A DNA stretch of 64,000 bases, from positions 3,169,501-3,233,500 of the forward strand of contig NZ_CP162133.1 of assembly GCF_040833955.1 (NCBI RefSeq), read 5' to 3'. Source of the DNA: Leptospira sp. WS60.C2. Its GTDB lineage: Bacteria > Spirochaetota > Leptospiria > Leptospirales > Leptospiraceae. The position numbers were made by a program, and so were the translations under genes. The notes under the pieces are model-generated. The model did not search any database, had not been told where the DNA came from, and saw only the letters and a program-made list of their open reading frames with translations. Positions 25,236-34,744 of the stretch are shown piece after piece (position 1 is the first letter of the stretch; the number at the start of each line of letters is the position of its first letter).

Positions 25236-26500
25236 TTTCTATTAAACTAAAAAATACGATTAAATCTTTTTTACCATCAAGCTACCAACTCAAGCTTTCG
25301 GTAACCAACCTATTTACTCGTACTGTATTTATTTTATTAGTTTATTTCTCTTACTTTATTATCCTCATCCAAATTCCCGAATCTATGTCTTATCGTTTGG
25401 AATTAGGCCTTCTTCTCACTTGCGCATTTGCATTGATTTTATATTTACCAATCATAGAAAGGCTAACAAGGTTTATGCGAACAAAATTTTTGTCCGAATA
25501 CCTGACAGAAGACGCAGAATCCTATCGCCAAGCCATCAAACGATTTAATTTTGATGCTTTGGTTAAAAATGTTTTTCCGGATATGGTGAAAATTACAGGA
25601 AGCCAATCCGGTACGATGGCCGTTCTCACTCAAAACGGAACATTTGCGTTCCATACGTATCTGCGCGGACGGCAAAAAAAATTAAGCCCAACGAAAGACA
25701 TTGTCGTAAAAACCAGCTTCCAATCCTTTTTATTAGCAAATCGAAATGGAGCTTCCGTCGCCAATACCTTTTCCAACGAAAGCATTAACAATGACTTTAT
25801 GGAACTACACGCAAATTACATTTATCCATTCATTTTTCGTGAAAAATTGTTTGGATTCATTGCCGTATCCAATATTCCAAACATTGATGCTAGTCACAGT
25901 TTGTCTCTTTTGGCTGGACAATCTGCACTAACGATTCACAATCATATTCTTTCCTATCATATCTCAGAAAATAAAAAATACCAAAAAGAAGCAGAATATG
26001 CAGTCAGGGTTCAGAATCTTTTAGAAACAGGTACCATTCCCAAAATTTCTGGATGGGAAATCACTCCTTTTAAACGCACCAATCGGAACCTAATTGAATT
26101 TTTCCAGGTTGAAGATGGTAGTTGGTTTTTTGTGATTTTAAATGCTGGAAAATCTTACCAACATATTGGAATCATTCTTTCTTACATTTTAGGTGTTGTG
26201 TATTCTCAATCGAGATTAAAACTTCTAAAAGGATTTTCTGATATCAAAACCTTGATCCAAACCACCTTTCAAAAGTTAGACTGGAAGGAAAACTACGAAC
26301 TAGTTATCGGAAAAATCGGTTATTCTGAGTTGTATATTATCCAAGAAGGAAAACAATTTAAGATCACTCGTAATTCCGAAGAGGTTGTTGCAAGTATGGG
26401 TTGGAAAAACATGATCAGCATGGATAAAGGACCTGTTATCATTCAACAGCGCGGAGAACCTGTTTTAAAATTTAATTTTACAGAGTTGGAAATCAAATGA
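25232..26500 (+). CDS. Membrane GAF protein with a decayed PP2C-like C-terminal domain
   Basis: A 422-residue protein. Two N-terminal membrane helices (about 28-80) precede a GAF-like domain (110-245: LTQNGTFAFHTYLRG, YIYPFIFREKLFGFIAVS). The C-terminal part begins IPKISGWEITPFKR, the usual entry to a SpoIIE/PP2C domain, then follows its order (EDGSWFFVILNAGKS where active enzymes have GDVxGHG). The acidic metal ligands are missing, so it is probably a pseudophosphatase. It overlaps both argJ and the true phosphatase gene (ATGA on both sides). Confidence 0.6.
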   Translation: MISIKLKNTIKSFLPSSYQLKLSVTNLFTRTVFILLVYFSYFIILIQIPESMSYRLELGLLLTCAFALILYLPIIERLTRFMRTKFLSEYLTEDAESYRQAIKRFNFDALVKNVFPDMVKITGSQSGTMAVLTQNGTFAFHTYLRGRQKKLSPTKDIVVKTSFQSFLLANRNGASVANTFSNESINNDFMELHANYIYPFIFREKLFGFIAVSNIPNIDASHSLSLLAGQSALTIHNHILSYHISENKKYQKEAEYAVRVQNLLETGTIPKISGWEITPFKRTNRNLIEFFQVEDGSWFFVILNAGKSYQHIGIILSYILGVVYSQSRLKLLKGFSDIKTLIQTTFQKLDWKENYELVIGKIGYSELYIIQEGKQFKITRNSEEVVASMGWKNMISMDKGPVIIQQRGEPVLKFNFTELEIK

Positions 26501-28866
26501 GAGAACTTGCGATTACAATCCTCTCTTCACTTCTCTTTTTTTTGATCTTATTTTTTTCTTTTATTGGAATCCAAAATAGTAATAAACGGCTTCCCTTTTA
26601 CTATTACCCATCTGGTTTAATTGTGAATATTGGGGAAGTCAATCGAACACATTGGGGAAATTCTATAGTTTCAAATGATTTAGAACAATTTGAAGCAATA
26701 CAAGATTTTTCGAACATCGATAATCATAGCTTAAAAATTAAAAAACCAAATGGGGAAATCTATGAAGCAGAATTCCAATTAGAAAATCTACATAAAACAG
26801 ATGTGTTAGGAGTCTTTTTTTCTGATTTATTTCTAGCATTCTTTAGTTTAGCCATTGCTGTTTACTTTTACTACTCCACACGCGACGCTCTTATCTTCGG
26901 ATTTTTTTTCAATTTCGGTTTAATCATCTTATCAAATGTTTTTGTTTTAGCCTTCAAAAATTCGATTTTTTTATTCATTCTTACTTTATATTTAGGGAGT
27001 TTTCTCCAATACCATCTCATCTATCGCCTACGAGGGAAAGAAATTAACTCCAAATGGCTTTTACCTCAAGTATTGATTTCTTTTATCATGGCAATGATTG
27101 CATCCCAAGAAAGATACGATATGGTATTGATCGAACGTATCGCTATTGTGGCACATGCGATTACTGTTTTATTTGGTTCTATCAATATCATCGCTAATCT
27201 TTTTGAACTAGTTCGCTCCAAACCACAAGGAGAAGCACTTTTCAAACGATTGGTTTTAGTGTTTTCAATTGTTTTATACGTAGCACTTCCCACCAGTATT
27301 TTGTTTTTTGATGGATTCCCTTGGTTCTATGTTCATAGAGCATTTTTCATTTCCACATATCTTCTTTTTATATTAAGTTTTTTTTACGGTACGTATCGTT
27401 ATACATTTGTTCCATCCTTTGTCATCTTTACACCTAGTATTGTTACGCTCATATTAGTAGGAATTATTTTAGGTACTTATATTGGATGTATCTTTGCTTT
27501 GGATTATTTATTTCCAATTCGTTATCTAAAAGACCGTTGGGTATTTAACTTTATCTTTCTATTTTTAGTCACTGCGTATTTGATCCCTCTTAAATTGAAA
27601 GTAAAGGAGCTATTCGATTATTGGTTCTTTGAACAAAATCCAAAACTAAGCGCTGGCATTAATAAAATTACCGCCCTATTATCTTCGCCTCTTTCCATGA
27701 GAAAAACCATTTTCACAATCAATAAGACAGTGAAGGAAACAGTAAACGTTTCCAATCTCATCATCCTTATCCCAGGAGATCAATTTGCGAATACAGACTT
27801 ACGTAATATCGATTTTATGCGTATCTCGCCTCAATCTGAGATTTGGAACTATTTCAAGAGTACCGACCGAGTCACGGTAACCTCACATTTAGAATATGGA
27901 ATTGGACTTCGGGAAACACTTTATAATTTTTTGAAGGGATTACATGTACAATTGGCATTCCCTGCTTATGATTCTTCATCCAATAAGAAGAATATCCAAG
28001 CGATGATTTTGATCGGCGAAAAATTAGATAAAAAGTATTTTTCGATCGGAGAATTAAAATTCATCAATGAAGTAGTCAAAATCTCCGGGATGCTGCTTGA
28101 AAACTACAGTTTACTTGAAGATGAAATTCAAAAACGAAAAATAGTAAGAGACATCCAAACAGCATCGATCGTTGACAATATGTTACGTGTTATCCTTCCA
28201 AGTGAAGTCAAAGGTATTGATTATGGTTACATTTCCAAACCCGCGGTTGGCATCTCAGGAGACTATTTAGATATTATCCCGATTTCAAACACTAAGATGA
28301 TTGTTTTGTTAGGTGACGTTGCAGGACATGGACTCGGTACTGGATTTTTAGTCAGTGCCATTAAAGGAATTGTTAGAGAACAACTTCGAAATGGTACATC
28401 CCTAGAAGGATTATTTCGAGAAATCAATTCCTTCTTTCGCGCAAGATACAAAGGGAATGAATTTATGACTCTTCTTGGTGGAATATTTGATTCCACTTCC
28501 AATGTTTTTAAGTATGTCAATGCAGGTCACCTCTCCCTCATCGAAATGCGAGCAGATGGACAAATCAAATTGCATTCCAAAACGCAACGAGTTCTAGGAA
28601 TCCTAGAAACAGATTATCATGTTTTAGAATTAAAGTTATTACCTGGAACAAAACTCTTCCTCTATTCGGACGGCATTACAGAAGCCTTTAGCGAACGAGA
28701 TGAAATCTTTGGTGAAGACACTCTCATCGATTTTTTGCATTACAATGCAGATAAAACGGTAAAAGAACTTCCAGCCCTGCTCGACCAAAGAATGACACAA
28801 TTTCGGGGAAATCGCGACCAATCAGATGATATTACATTTATTGGTCTCTCTTTTACCCCGAACTAG
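26497..28866 (+). CDS. Membrane SpoIIE-family PP2C serine phosphatase
   Basis: A 789-residue protein. About eight membrane helices fill residues 90-380 after a periplasmic N-terminal part. A GAF-like stretch (about 390-545) leads to a PP2C domain from residue 550: VGISGDYLDIIP, VLLGDVAGHGLGTGF, FMTLLGGIFD, YVNAGHLSLI, LYSDGITEAF and SDDITFIGL, with all metal-binding Asp residues present. RsbU/SpoIIE-type enzymes dephosphorylate anti-anti-sigma factors. It is coupled to the pseudophosphatase gene upstream; a heteromeric sensor is an attractive inference. Confidence 0.88.
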   Translation: MRELAITILSSLLFFLILFFSFIGIQNSNKRLPFYYYPSGLIVNIGEVNRTHWGNSIVSNDLEQFEAIQDFSNIDNHSLKIKKPNGEIYEAEFQLENLHKTDVLGVFFSDLFLAFFSLAIAVYFYYSTRDALIFGFFFNFGLIILSNVFVLAFKNSIFLFILTLYLGSFLQYHLIYRLRGKEINSKWLLPQVLISFIMAMIASQERYDMVLIERIAIVAHAITVLFGSINIIANLFELVRSKPQGEALFKRLVLVFSIVLYVALPTSILFFDGFPWFYVHRAFFISTYLLFILSFFYGTYRYTFVPSFVIFTPSIVTLILVGIILGTYIGCIFALDYLFPIRYLKDRWVFNFIFLFLVTAYLIPLKLKVKELFDYWFFEQNPKLSAGINKITALLSSPLSMRKTIFTINKTVKETVNVSNLIILIPGDQFANTDLRNIDFMRISPQSEIWNYFKSTDRVTVTSHLEYGIGLRETLYNFLKGLHVQLAFPAYDSSSNKKNIQAMILIGEKLDKKYFSIGELKFINEVVKISGMLLENYSLLEDEIQKRKIVRDIQTASIVDNMLRVILPSEVKGIDYGYISKPAVGISGDYLDIIPISNTKMIVLLGDVAGHGLGTGFLVSAIKGIVREQLRNGTSLEGLFREINSFFRARYKGNEFMTLLGGIFDSTSNVFKYVNAGHLSLIEMRADGQIKLHSKTQRVLGILETDYHVLELKLLPGTKLFLYSDGITEAFSERDEIFGEDTLIDFLHYNADKTVKELPALLDQRMTQFRGNRDQSDDITFIGLSFTPN

Positions 28867-28881
28867 CCGATACTGAAATTG

Positions 28882-29763
28882 ATGATGGCAGAAAAACCCG
28901 TTAAGTTTGTCATTTTTTTATCTCTAATCCTCAGTCTTGTCGCGTTTTGGGATCACCAATTCACTTCTTACTTAAAAGAATTTGTGGTGCTCATCCATGA
29001 AATCTGCCATGCAACTGCTGCTCTTTTTAGTGGCGGAGTTGTGAAAGGCATCACCCTCCACGGGAATGAAGGAGGAGAAACCATTGCCGTTCCGGCTTCG
29101 TTTCGCGGATCCTTTATCCTTGTTGTTTCTGCAGGATACATCGGTTCTTCACTAGTAGGCGCATTTTTATTACGCTTAGGATTCCAAGGTCGTCATGCTC
29201 GCCAAACCATGATTTTGTTTGGATTATTTCTCATCTCTGTCAGCGTTTTATATTCCAAATTGGGTGATTTAGCATACTTTACGGGTATTTTTTGGGGAGT
29301 CGGAATTCTAGTTCTCGGTATGTTAGGCGAAACAATTTCGATCCTATCTCTCGTTTTTTTAGGAACAAGTATATCACTGTATTCTTTGTATGATCTTTCA
29401 GACTTTGCGGATCGATTGACAGAAACAGATGCTGGAATCCTTGCATTTTGGATGGCGGGACTTGGTCCTGAAGATCTGCAAAATGAAGAAATCCCAACGG
29501 TTGTCCTCATCCTCGGATATTTGATCGCAACTCTCTGGTCACTTTTGAGCATTGGGATTATTTTTATGTCCCTACGTTCGTCTCTGTCTCATGAGGAAAC
29601 ACACCACAGTGCGGATCCAGTAGAACAATTTGAACGATTTCCAGGAGAACTCTCTCCTGAAGCGAAACTTTGGCTGGAAAAGCGAGGTGTGGATCCAGAA
29701 AGCGGGATCGTTCTGCCTCCCAACCTCTTCTTCGATCCACCTTCCAAAGACAACCAAGGTTAG
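28882..29763 (+). CDS. M50B-like membrane metalloprotease family protein
   Basis: A protein of about 293 residues with at least six hydrophobic helices. The motif HEICHATAALFSGG (HExxH) lies in the first helix pair, as in the peptidase M50B-like family. The usual second motif (NxxPxxxLDG) is not seen, so catalysis is uncertain. The cytoplasmic tail is acidic (SAETEKxx-type, SHEETHHSADPVEQF). Start is one of two adjacent ATG codons; no clear ribosome site. It lies 16 bases after the phosphatase gene. Confidence 0.65.
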   Translation: MMAEKPVKFVIFLSLILSLVAFWDHQFTSYLKEFVVLIHEICHATAALFSGGVVKGITLHGNEGGETIAVPASFRGSFILVVSAGYIGSSLVGAFLLRLGFQGRHARQTMILFGLFLISVSVLYSKLGDLAYFTGIFWGVGILVLGMLGETISILSLVFLGTSISLYSLYDLSDFADRLTETDAGILAFWMAGLGPEDLQNEEIPTVVLILGYLIATLWSLLSIGIIFMSLRSSLSHEETHHSADPVEQFERFPGELSPEAKLWLEKRGVDPESGIVLPPNLFFDPPSKDNQG

Positions 29764-29770
29764 TTCTTCC

Positions 29771-29788
29771 CGCAAATTTTCATTTGCG
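29771..29788. other. Stem-loop between the M50-like gene and the decarboxylase gene
   Basis: CGCAAAT (29771-29777) and ATTTGCG (29782-29788) form a perfect 7-bp hairpin with loop TTTC. No T-run follows, so it is a weak terminator at best or a transcript-stability element. Confidence 0.3.
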
Positions 29789-29820
29789 TAGGACACCGAC
29801 TTCACAAATATAGAATCTCA

Positions 29821-30753
29821 ATGGCAAAAAGAATTCTCATCACAGGCGGAGCTGGGTTCATCGGTTCTCATCTCGCAGAAACGTTACTCAATGCTGGAAA
29901 TAAGATCATTGTTTTGGACAATTTTCACACTGGTCGTAAGGAAAATTTAACTCACTTACTTTCCCATCCTAATTTTGAACTGATACGTCATGATATTACT
30001 GATCCAATCAAATTGGAAGTAGATCAAATTTATAATATGGCATGTCCAGCCTCACCAGTCCATTACCAAAGTAATCCTATCAAAACGATCAAAACCAATG
30101 TATTAGGAATGATGAATATGTTGGGCCTTGCCAAACGTGTGAAAGCGAGGATCTTACAGGCAAGTACATCTGAAGTTTATGGAAATCCATTGGAACATCC
30201 GCAAACAGAATCCTATTGGGGTAATGTAAATACAATTGGAATTCGTAGCTGTTACGATGAAGGAAAACGTGTCGCAGAAACCTTATGTTTTGATTATCAC
30301 AGACAACATGCTGTTGATATTCGCGTCATTCGGATCTTCAATACTTACGGCCCAAGAATGATTCCAGATGATGGTCGTGTTGTTAGTAACTTCATTGTAC
30401 AAGCATTACGTGGTGAAGACATTACCATTTATGGTGATGGAAGCCAAACACGTTCATTTTGTTATGTTGATGACCTTGTCAGAGGTATTATCGATATGAT
30501 GAATGTTGAAAATTTTGTAGGACCCGTCAATTTAGGAAACGATGGTGAATTTACTGTCAAAGAATTAGCAGAACTTGTTATCAAAGAAACTGGGAGCAAA
30601 TCTAAAATCATTTATTTGCCTCTCCCTCAAGACGATCCCACAAGAAGAAAACCAAACCTAAGTTTGGCGAAAGAAAAATTGAATTATACTACTACTGTTC
30701 CACTCGTGGAAGGTGTAAAAAAGACCATCGAATATTTTAGCAAAAGAGTATAA
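29821..30753 (+). CDS. UDP-glucuronate decarboxylase-like SDR (UXS)
   Basis: A 310-residue extended [15 protein letters not shown] binds [13 protein letters not shown], then [36 protein letters not shown] (the YxxxK pair, shown as Y...K) and IFNTYGPRM. These are hallmarks of UDP-glucuronic acid decarboxylase, which makes UDP-xylose for envelope polysaccharides. Length fits the bacterial enzyme. It is separated from pntA by one base, so they are co-transcribed. Confidence 0.88.
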   Translation: MAKRILITGGAGFIGSHLAETLLNAGNKIIVLDNFHTGRKENLTHLLSHPNFELIRHDITDPIKLEVDQIYNMACPASPVHYQSNPIKTIKTNVLGMMNMLGLAKRVKARILQASTSEVYGNPLEHPQTESYWGNVNTIGIRSCYDEGKRVAETLCFDYHRQHAVDIRVIRIFNTYGPRMIPDDGRVVSNFIVQALRGEDITIYGDGSQTRSFCYVDDLVRGIIDMMNVENFVGPVNLGNDGEFTVKELAELVIKETGSKSKIIYLPLPQDDPTRRKPNLSLAKEKLNYTTTVPLVEGVKKTIEYFSKRV

Positions 30754-30754
30754 A

Positions 30755-31882
30755 ATGAAAATAGGCGTAATCAAAGAACCATCGTATGAAAACCGAGTTG
30801 CGATCACTCCAGATGTTGTTGATCCTCTAAAAAAATTAGGATTCACTGTTGCGATTGAAACAACAGCAGGAGACAGTGCATTTTTCTCTGACCAAGATTA
30901 TAAAGATGTTGGAGCTACAGTAGAATCGAGAGACAACATTCTCTCGGGATCAGATATTGTTGTTTCCATTCACGCATTGGACGAAGCAAGTGCTAAAAAA
31001 ATTAGAAAAGACAAAATCTATATTGCGACACTTTCGCCTTTGGCTTTTCCAAAAAAAGTAAAAGAAATCGCGAACGCCTCTTTTAAAATCTTTTCGATGG
31101 ATACAATTCCAAGAATCACGCGTGCACAATCTATGGACGTACTAAGTAGCCAAGCAACCGTTTCTGGATACAAAGCCGTTTTACTTGCTGCTTCCAATTA
31201 CAGCAGATTTTTTCCAATGTTAACAACTGCAGCAGGAACGATTACACCTGCTCGAGTTTTAATTCTTGGTGCTGGTGTGGCAGGATTGCAAGCCATTGCA
31301 ACCTCACGCCGATTAGGTGCAGTCGTTGATGTGTTTGATACAAGACCGGAAGTCAAAGAACAATGTATGTCTCTTGGCGCCAAGTTCGTTGAGGTAGAAG
31401 GAGCTGCTGATGCTTCCAACACAGGTGGATATGCAGTAGAACAATCAGAAGATTACCAAAGACGTCAGAAAGAAGCGATCGCAAAATATGCAGAAAAAGC
31501 AGATATCATTATTACAACTGCTCTCATTCCGGGAAAACGAGCTCCACTTCTGATTACAAAAGATATGGTCGATAAGATGAGACAAGGTTCAGTGATTGTT
31601 GATCTTGCAGCAGTCAATGGTGGAAACTGTGAATTGACAGAAAATGACAAAACCATTGTTTACAAAGGCATTACCATCATCGGGAACTCAAACCTTCAAA
31701 GTACACAACCAATGGATGCAAGCAAAATGTATGCAAAAAACATTGTGAACTTCCTCAAATTGTTTGTGAACAAAGAAAAACAATTCAATATCAACTTGGA
31801 AGATGAAATCATCAATGCATGTATGATTGCAGAAAATGGTTCTATCCGACATAAACCCACGTTAGCTCTTTTAGGAGAGTGA
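30755..31882 (+). CDS. pntAA: NAD(P) transhydrogenase subunit alpha, domain I (PntAA type)
   Basis: A 375-residue protein of the alanine dehydrogenase/PntA-N family: MKIGVIKE.....RVAITPDVV, RITRAQSMDVLSSQA, LGAGVAGLQAIATSRRLGA, FDTRPEVKEQ and VDLAAVNGGNCELT. The enzyme domain binds NAD(H) and, with PntAB and PntB in the membrane, exchanges hydride with NADP driven by the proton gradient. Here neither PntAB nor PntB follows: a strong terminator begins 8 bases after the stop. The other subunits must lie elsewhere. Confidence 0.88.
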   Translation: MKIGVIKEPSYENRVAITPDVVDPLKKLGFTVAIETTAGDSAFFSDQDYKDVGATVESRDNILSGSDIVVSIHALDEASAKKIRKDKIYIATLSPLAFPKKVKEIANASFKIFSMDTIPRITRAQSMDVLSSQATVSGYKAVLLAASNYSRFFPMLTTAAGTITPARVLILGAGVAGLQAIATSRRLGAVVDVFDTRPEVKEQCMSLGAKFVEVEGAADASNTGGYAVEQSEDYQRRQKEAIAKYAEKADIIITTALIPGKRAPLLITKDMVDKMRQGSVIVDLAAVNGGNCELTENDKTIVYKGITIIGNSNLQSTQPMDASKMYAKNIVNFLKLFVNKEKQFNINLEDEIINACMIAENGSIRHKPTLALLGE

Positions 31883-31890
31883 TCCAATCA

Positions 31891-31920
31891 AAAAGGCCAG
31901 AAACTTTCTGGCCTTTTTCT
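31891..31920 (+). terminator. Rho-independent terminator after pntAA
   Basis: AAAAGGCCAG (31891-31900) pairs with CTGGCCTTTT (31908-31917) around a 7-base loop, followed by a T-rich tail (TTTTTCTTTTC). The A-run before the stem also gives a terminator in the opposite direction, so it may end the minus-strand gene at 31959 as well. Confidence 0.85.
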
Positions 31921-31958
31921 TTTCTCCGATTTTTCAATCTAAATCGATTTCAATTGAA

Positions 31959-32876
31959 TTAGTCTGATTCTTTCGTGCTAAGTTCAGCCGGGGGCTGAGT
32001 GCGCCATCTTCTGTGCACCCAAAAGTATTGTTCCGGAAATAATCTTACTTCCTCTTCCAAAGTTTTGGTCCAAAGTTCTGTATAATGGCGAATCACATCA
32101 TCTTTACTTGGATATAACTTTTTATCTACAAAACCTAAATCTTTCACTCGGACGATGACTTTTCCATTTTCACCAGCGAGTACTGAATAATACAGCATCT
32201 TGGCTCCCGTTAGATATGCCATCAGCGCTGGCCCAACAAAGGTAGAGGCAAGTCTGTTCATAAACGGAACAAAGATTCCCGCCTTACCTGCATTTTGGTC
32301 TGCACCAAACCCAATCCAATACCCTTGTTTTAAAAGTTTGATCACTTGAGTGGACTCTTGTACGGGAACAAGTACCACACCATTTTTTGATCGCATTCGT
32401 TTTAAGAGACGATCCACAAAAGGATTTCTCACTTTTTTGTAGATTCCACCACCCTTCATACGAATGCCCAAAAATTGAACCAAAATCTCCCATGTACCAA
32501 AATGTCCAGAAATCAAAATGACCCCTACACCTTGTTTTTTGGTTTCCTCTTCAATTTTTAAACTATCTTCATCTACTACCAAATATTTATCTAACCAAGC
32601 ACGCGTCATACGAGGTGCCCACAATGTATGTGCAAGCAAAATACCTAAATGTCTGTAATGCGCTCTGACTAAGTTTAAAATTTGTTCTTCTGAATATTCA
32701 GGAAAGGCAAAACGAATGTTATCTGCCGCAACTTTTCTATGTTTTTTATCAAATTGATAAATTAATTTTGTAAGGAACATCCCATAAGACAAACACCAAT
32801 GGTAAGGCAAAATCTTAAATGGAAAATAGAAAAAGTAAACGAGTAGATAAGATAAAAAGTATCCAATATATTTCAT
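31959..32876 (-). CDS. LpxL/HtrB-like lipid A acyltransferase
   Basis: A protein of about 305 residues with one N-terminal membrane helix ([18 protein letters not shown]) and the HX4E catalytic motif (SGHFGTWE) of the LpxL/LpxM family, plus NIRFAFP and [10 protein letters not shown]. These enzymes add acyl chains to Kdo-lipid A or related lipids in the inner membrane. The ATG overlaps the TGA of the upstream PAP2 gene (ATGA). An upstream in-frame start at 32951 would lack sense, because it lies inside that gene. Confidence 0.85.
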   Translation of the reverse strand: MKYIGYFLSYLLVYFFYFPFKILPYHWCLSYGMFLTKLIYQFDKKHRKVAADNIRFAFPEYSEEQILNLVRAHYRHLGILLAHTLWAPRMTRAWLDKYLVVDEDSLKIEEETKKQGVGVILISGHFGTWEILVQFLGIRMKGGGIYKKVRNPFVDRLLKRMRSKNGVVLVPVQESTQVIKLLKQGYWIGFGADQNAGKAGIFVPFMNRLASTFVGPALMAYLTGAKMLYYSVLAGENGKVIVRVKDLGFVDKKLYPSKDDVIRHYTELWTKTLEEEVRLFPEQYFWVHRRWRTQPPAELSTKESD

Positions 32877-33406
32877 AAAGTTACCATCATAGGCCAGAAA
32901 AAGTAATGAACTGCTACTGCAATCAGTCCAATACAGAAACCGATAACCCATCCTCCAAGAATATCACTGACGAAATGATGTAAGGTAATCAACCTTCCCA
33001 CTCCGGCAAACAAACTAAAGAAAAAGAAATATGGTGTTTCTTTAAAGGCAATCACAAGAATTGTAGCAACTACGATTGAATTGGCGCTATGTGCAGAAGG
33101 AAACGAATGTTTCATATCAGGATTGGAATCAACCTTTCCCATAACACTGACTAGGGGACGTTTTCTCGCAAAATACTTTTTTAAGACCAATACCAGTCGA
33201 TCGGTTATAAATGTAAATATGAGAACGAATGGTAAACTTATATAAACTGGTTTATATAAGTCACTCATAAACATCAGGGGTAACAAAACTAATGCGAACA
33301 CTTCACCTCGATTGACTCGAGAAAGAATCCAACTTACGTTTTTATGGTGTAAATATTTTTGGATCCAAGTGGAAAGTTTTAAATCAATTGTGTTGATCCA
33401 GTTCAT
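32873..33406 (-). CDS. PAP2-family membrane phosphatase
   Basis: A 177-residue membrane protein with the PAP2 phosphatase signature: KKYFARKRP (KxxxxxxRP), [10 protein letters not shown] (PSxH) and [16 protein letters not shown] (RxxxxxHxxxD form). Family members remove phosphate from phosphatidic acid, PGP or undecaprenyl pyrophosphate. In context, between hisS and an LpxL-like acyltransferase, a lipid A or lipid carrier phosphatase is plausible. Both ends use ATGA overlaps. Confidence 0.85.
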   Translation of the reverse strand: MNWINTIDLKLSTWIQKYLHHKNVSWILSRVNRGEVFALVLLPLMFMSDLYKPVYISLPFVLIFTFITDRLVLVLKKYFARKRPLVSVMGKVDSNPDMKHSFPSAHSANSIVVATILVIAFKETPYFFFFSLFAGVGRLITLHHFVSDILGGWVIGFCIGLIAVAVHYFFWPMMVTL

Positions 33407-34716
33407 TTCGAGAGCTCTTCTTTAATCTTTTGAAGTGCTTCCGAGAAACTAAACGTGAATTGGTTTCGTGATGCCATGTCTTTTAAAGTTATGGTTCCCG
33501 ATTTGATTTCATCTTCGCCTCGAAGTAAAATCCATCGGTATCCTTTTTTCTCAGCATAGGAAAGTTGTTTTCCCATTTTTTGAGAAACAAGAGAAACCTC
33601 GACATTGATTTTTTCTTTTCTTAATTCTTTTGCAAAATTGTGATTTTCTGCAAACGAAGATTCATCCAAGAGAGGGATATAGACTGTTGCATCATTTGCA
33701 AAATTAGGCAAAAGATTGTGAACGGTTAAAAAGTTTTGCAAAGTAACATCGCCCAAACCAAAACCAATTCCTGTTAGTTCTTCATTGGAAAAAAGTCCAA
33801 TTAAATTATCATACCTTCCGCCACCATACAAGGAACGCTTGTTTTGCGGCGATGTATCAAAGATTTCAAATATAAATCCAGTGTAATAATCAAATCCGCG
33901 AACGACAGATGGGTCAAAAAAGATGATATCAGCTAAACCAATGGTTTTAATTTCTTGAAATAATCCGACGATTGCATTTAGAGTTTCTTCTTTGATTCCT
34001 GGGATTTGTTTGAGTGAATCAACATTTGCATTAAGAAACAAATCAATTTTGGAAACAGCTTCTTTATCGTCGGGGATTGTTTTGGAAACCAAAGCCACGT
34101 ACTCTTCTTGTGTGATTTTGTTCTTTTTGTCCAAAATCTTAGAAACTTCGTGGGCTTGGTTGGGACTCACTTTTAGTCCATCGAGTAAAAACTCATCGAG
34201 AAGTGATCGATGCGAGATTGTTACTTTAAAACTATTTCTGGGAGCACCAAAGGCAAAGAGGATATCGCATGCTAAAGATAAAATTTCTAATTCCGCACGA
34301 CTGCTTGCCACTCCAAACATATCAACATTCAATTGCCAGTGTTCTCTGAGTCTACCATGACCAGGTTGTTCGTATCTCCAAAGATTGGGAATGGAGAACC
34401 AACGAATGGGTCTCGGTAACTCACGTAATTTTTTAGCAACCATCCTTGCAACTGTTGGAGTCATTTCAGGTCGAATGGCAACCTCACGATCCCCTTTATC
34501 GATAAAGTTATAAATTTGTTTTCCGACAATTTCTTCACCTGTTTTAGCTCGGTACAAATCCAAAGATTCAACCATGGGACCGTCATATTCTTCATATCCG
34601 TACGACCTTACAACGTCCTTCATGACTGAGAATAAATAGTTACGTAGGCGCATATCTTCAGGATAAAAATCCCGAGTGCCTTTATAGTTTTCTGTAGTTA
34701 ATTTCTGTTCTTTCAA
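33403..34716 (-). CDS. hisS: Histidyl-tRNA synthetase
   Basis: A class II synthetase of about 437 residues. It shows the N-terminal YKGTRDFYPEDM, motif 2 (NLWRYEQPGHGRLREHWQ), the HisA motif VRGFDYYTGFIFE and motif 3 around GIGFGLGDVTL, ending in an anticodon-binding domain. It charges tRNA-His. The start is TTG (34716) with AGGGG upstream; an ATG at 34761 would add a run that does not look conserved. It is followed by the PAP2 gene with a 4-base overlap. Confidence 0.92.
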   Translation of the reverse strand: MKEQKLTTENYKGTRDFYPEDMRLRNYLFSVMKDVVRSYGYEEYDGPMVESLDLYRAKTGEEIVGKQIYNFIDKGDREVAIRPEMTPTVARMVAKKLRELPRPIRWFSIPNLWRYEQPGHGRLREHWQLNVDMFGVASSRAELEILSLACDILFAFGAPRNSFKVTISHRSLLDEFLLDGLKVSPNQAHEVSKILDKKNKITQEEYVALVSKTIPDDKEAVSKIDLFLNANVDSLKQIPGIKEETLNAIVGLFQEIKTIGLADIIFFDPSVVRGFDYYTGFIFEIFDTSPQNKRSLYGGGRYDNLIGLFSNEELTGIGFGLGDVTLQNFLTVHNLLPNFANDATVYIPLLDESSFAENHNFAKELRKEKINVEVSLVSQKMGKQLSYAEKKGYRWILLRGEDEIKSGTITLKDMASRNQFTFSFSEALQKIKEELSK

Positions 34717-34744
34717 TGTTTGGCCCCTATTGAACCGCGAATGT

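Noticed and set aside
29193..29552. 119-codon antisense frame over the M50-like gene
   Set aside because: Composition is basic and low in motifs; the plus-strand gene is preferred.
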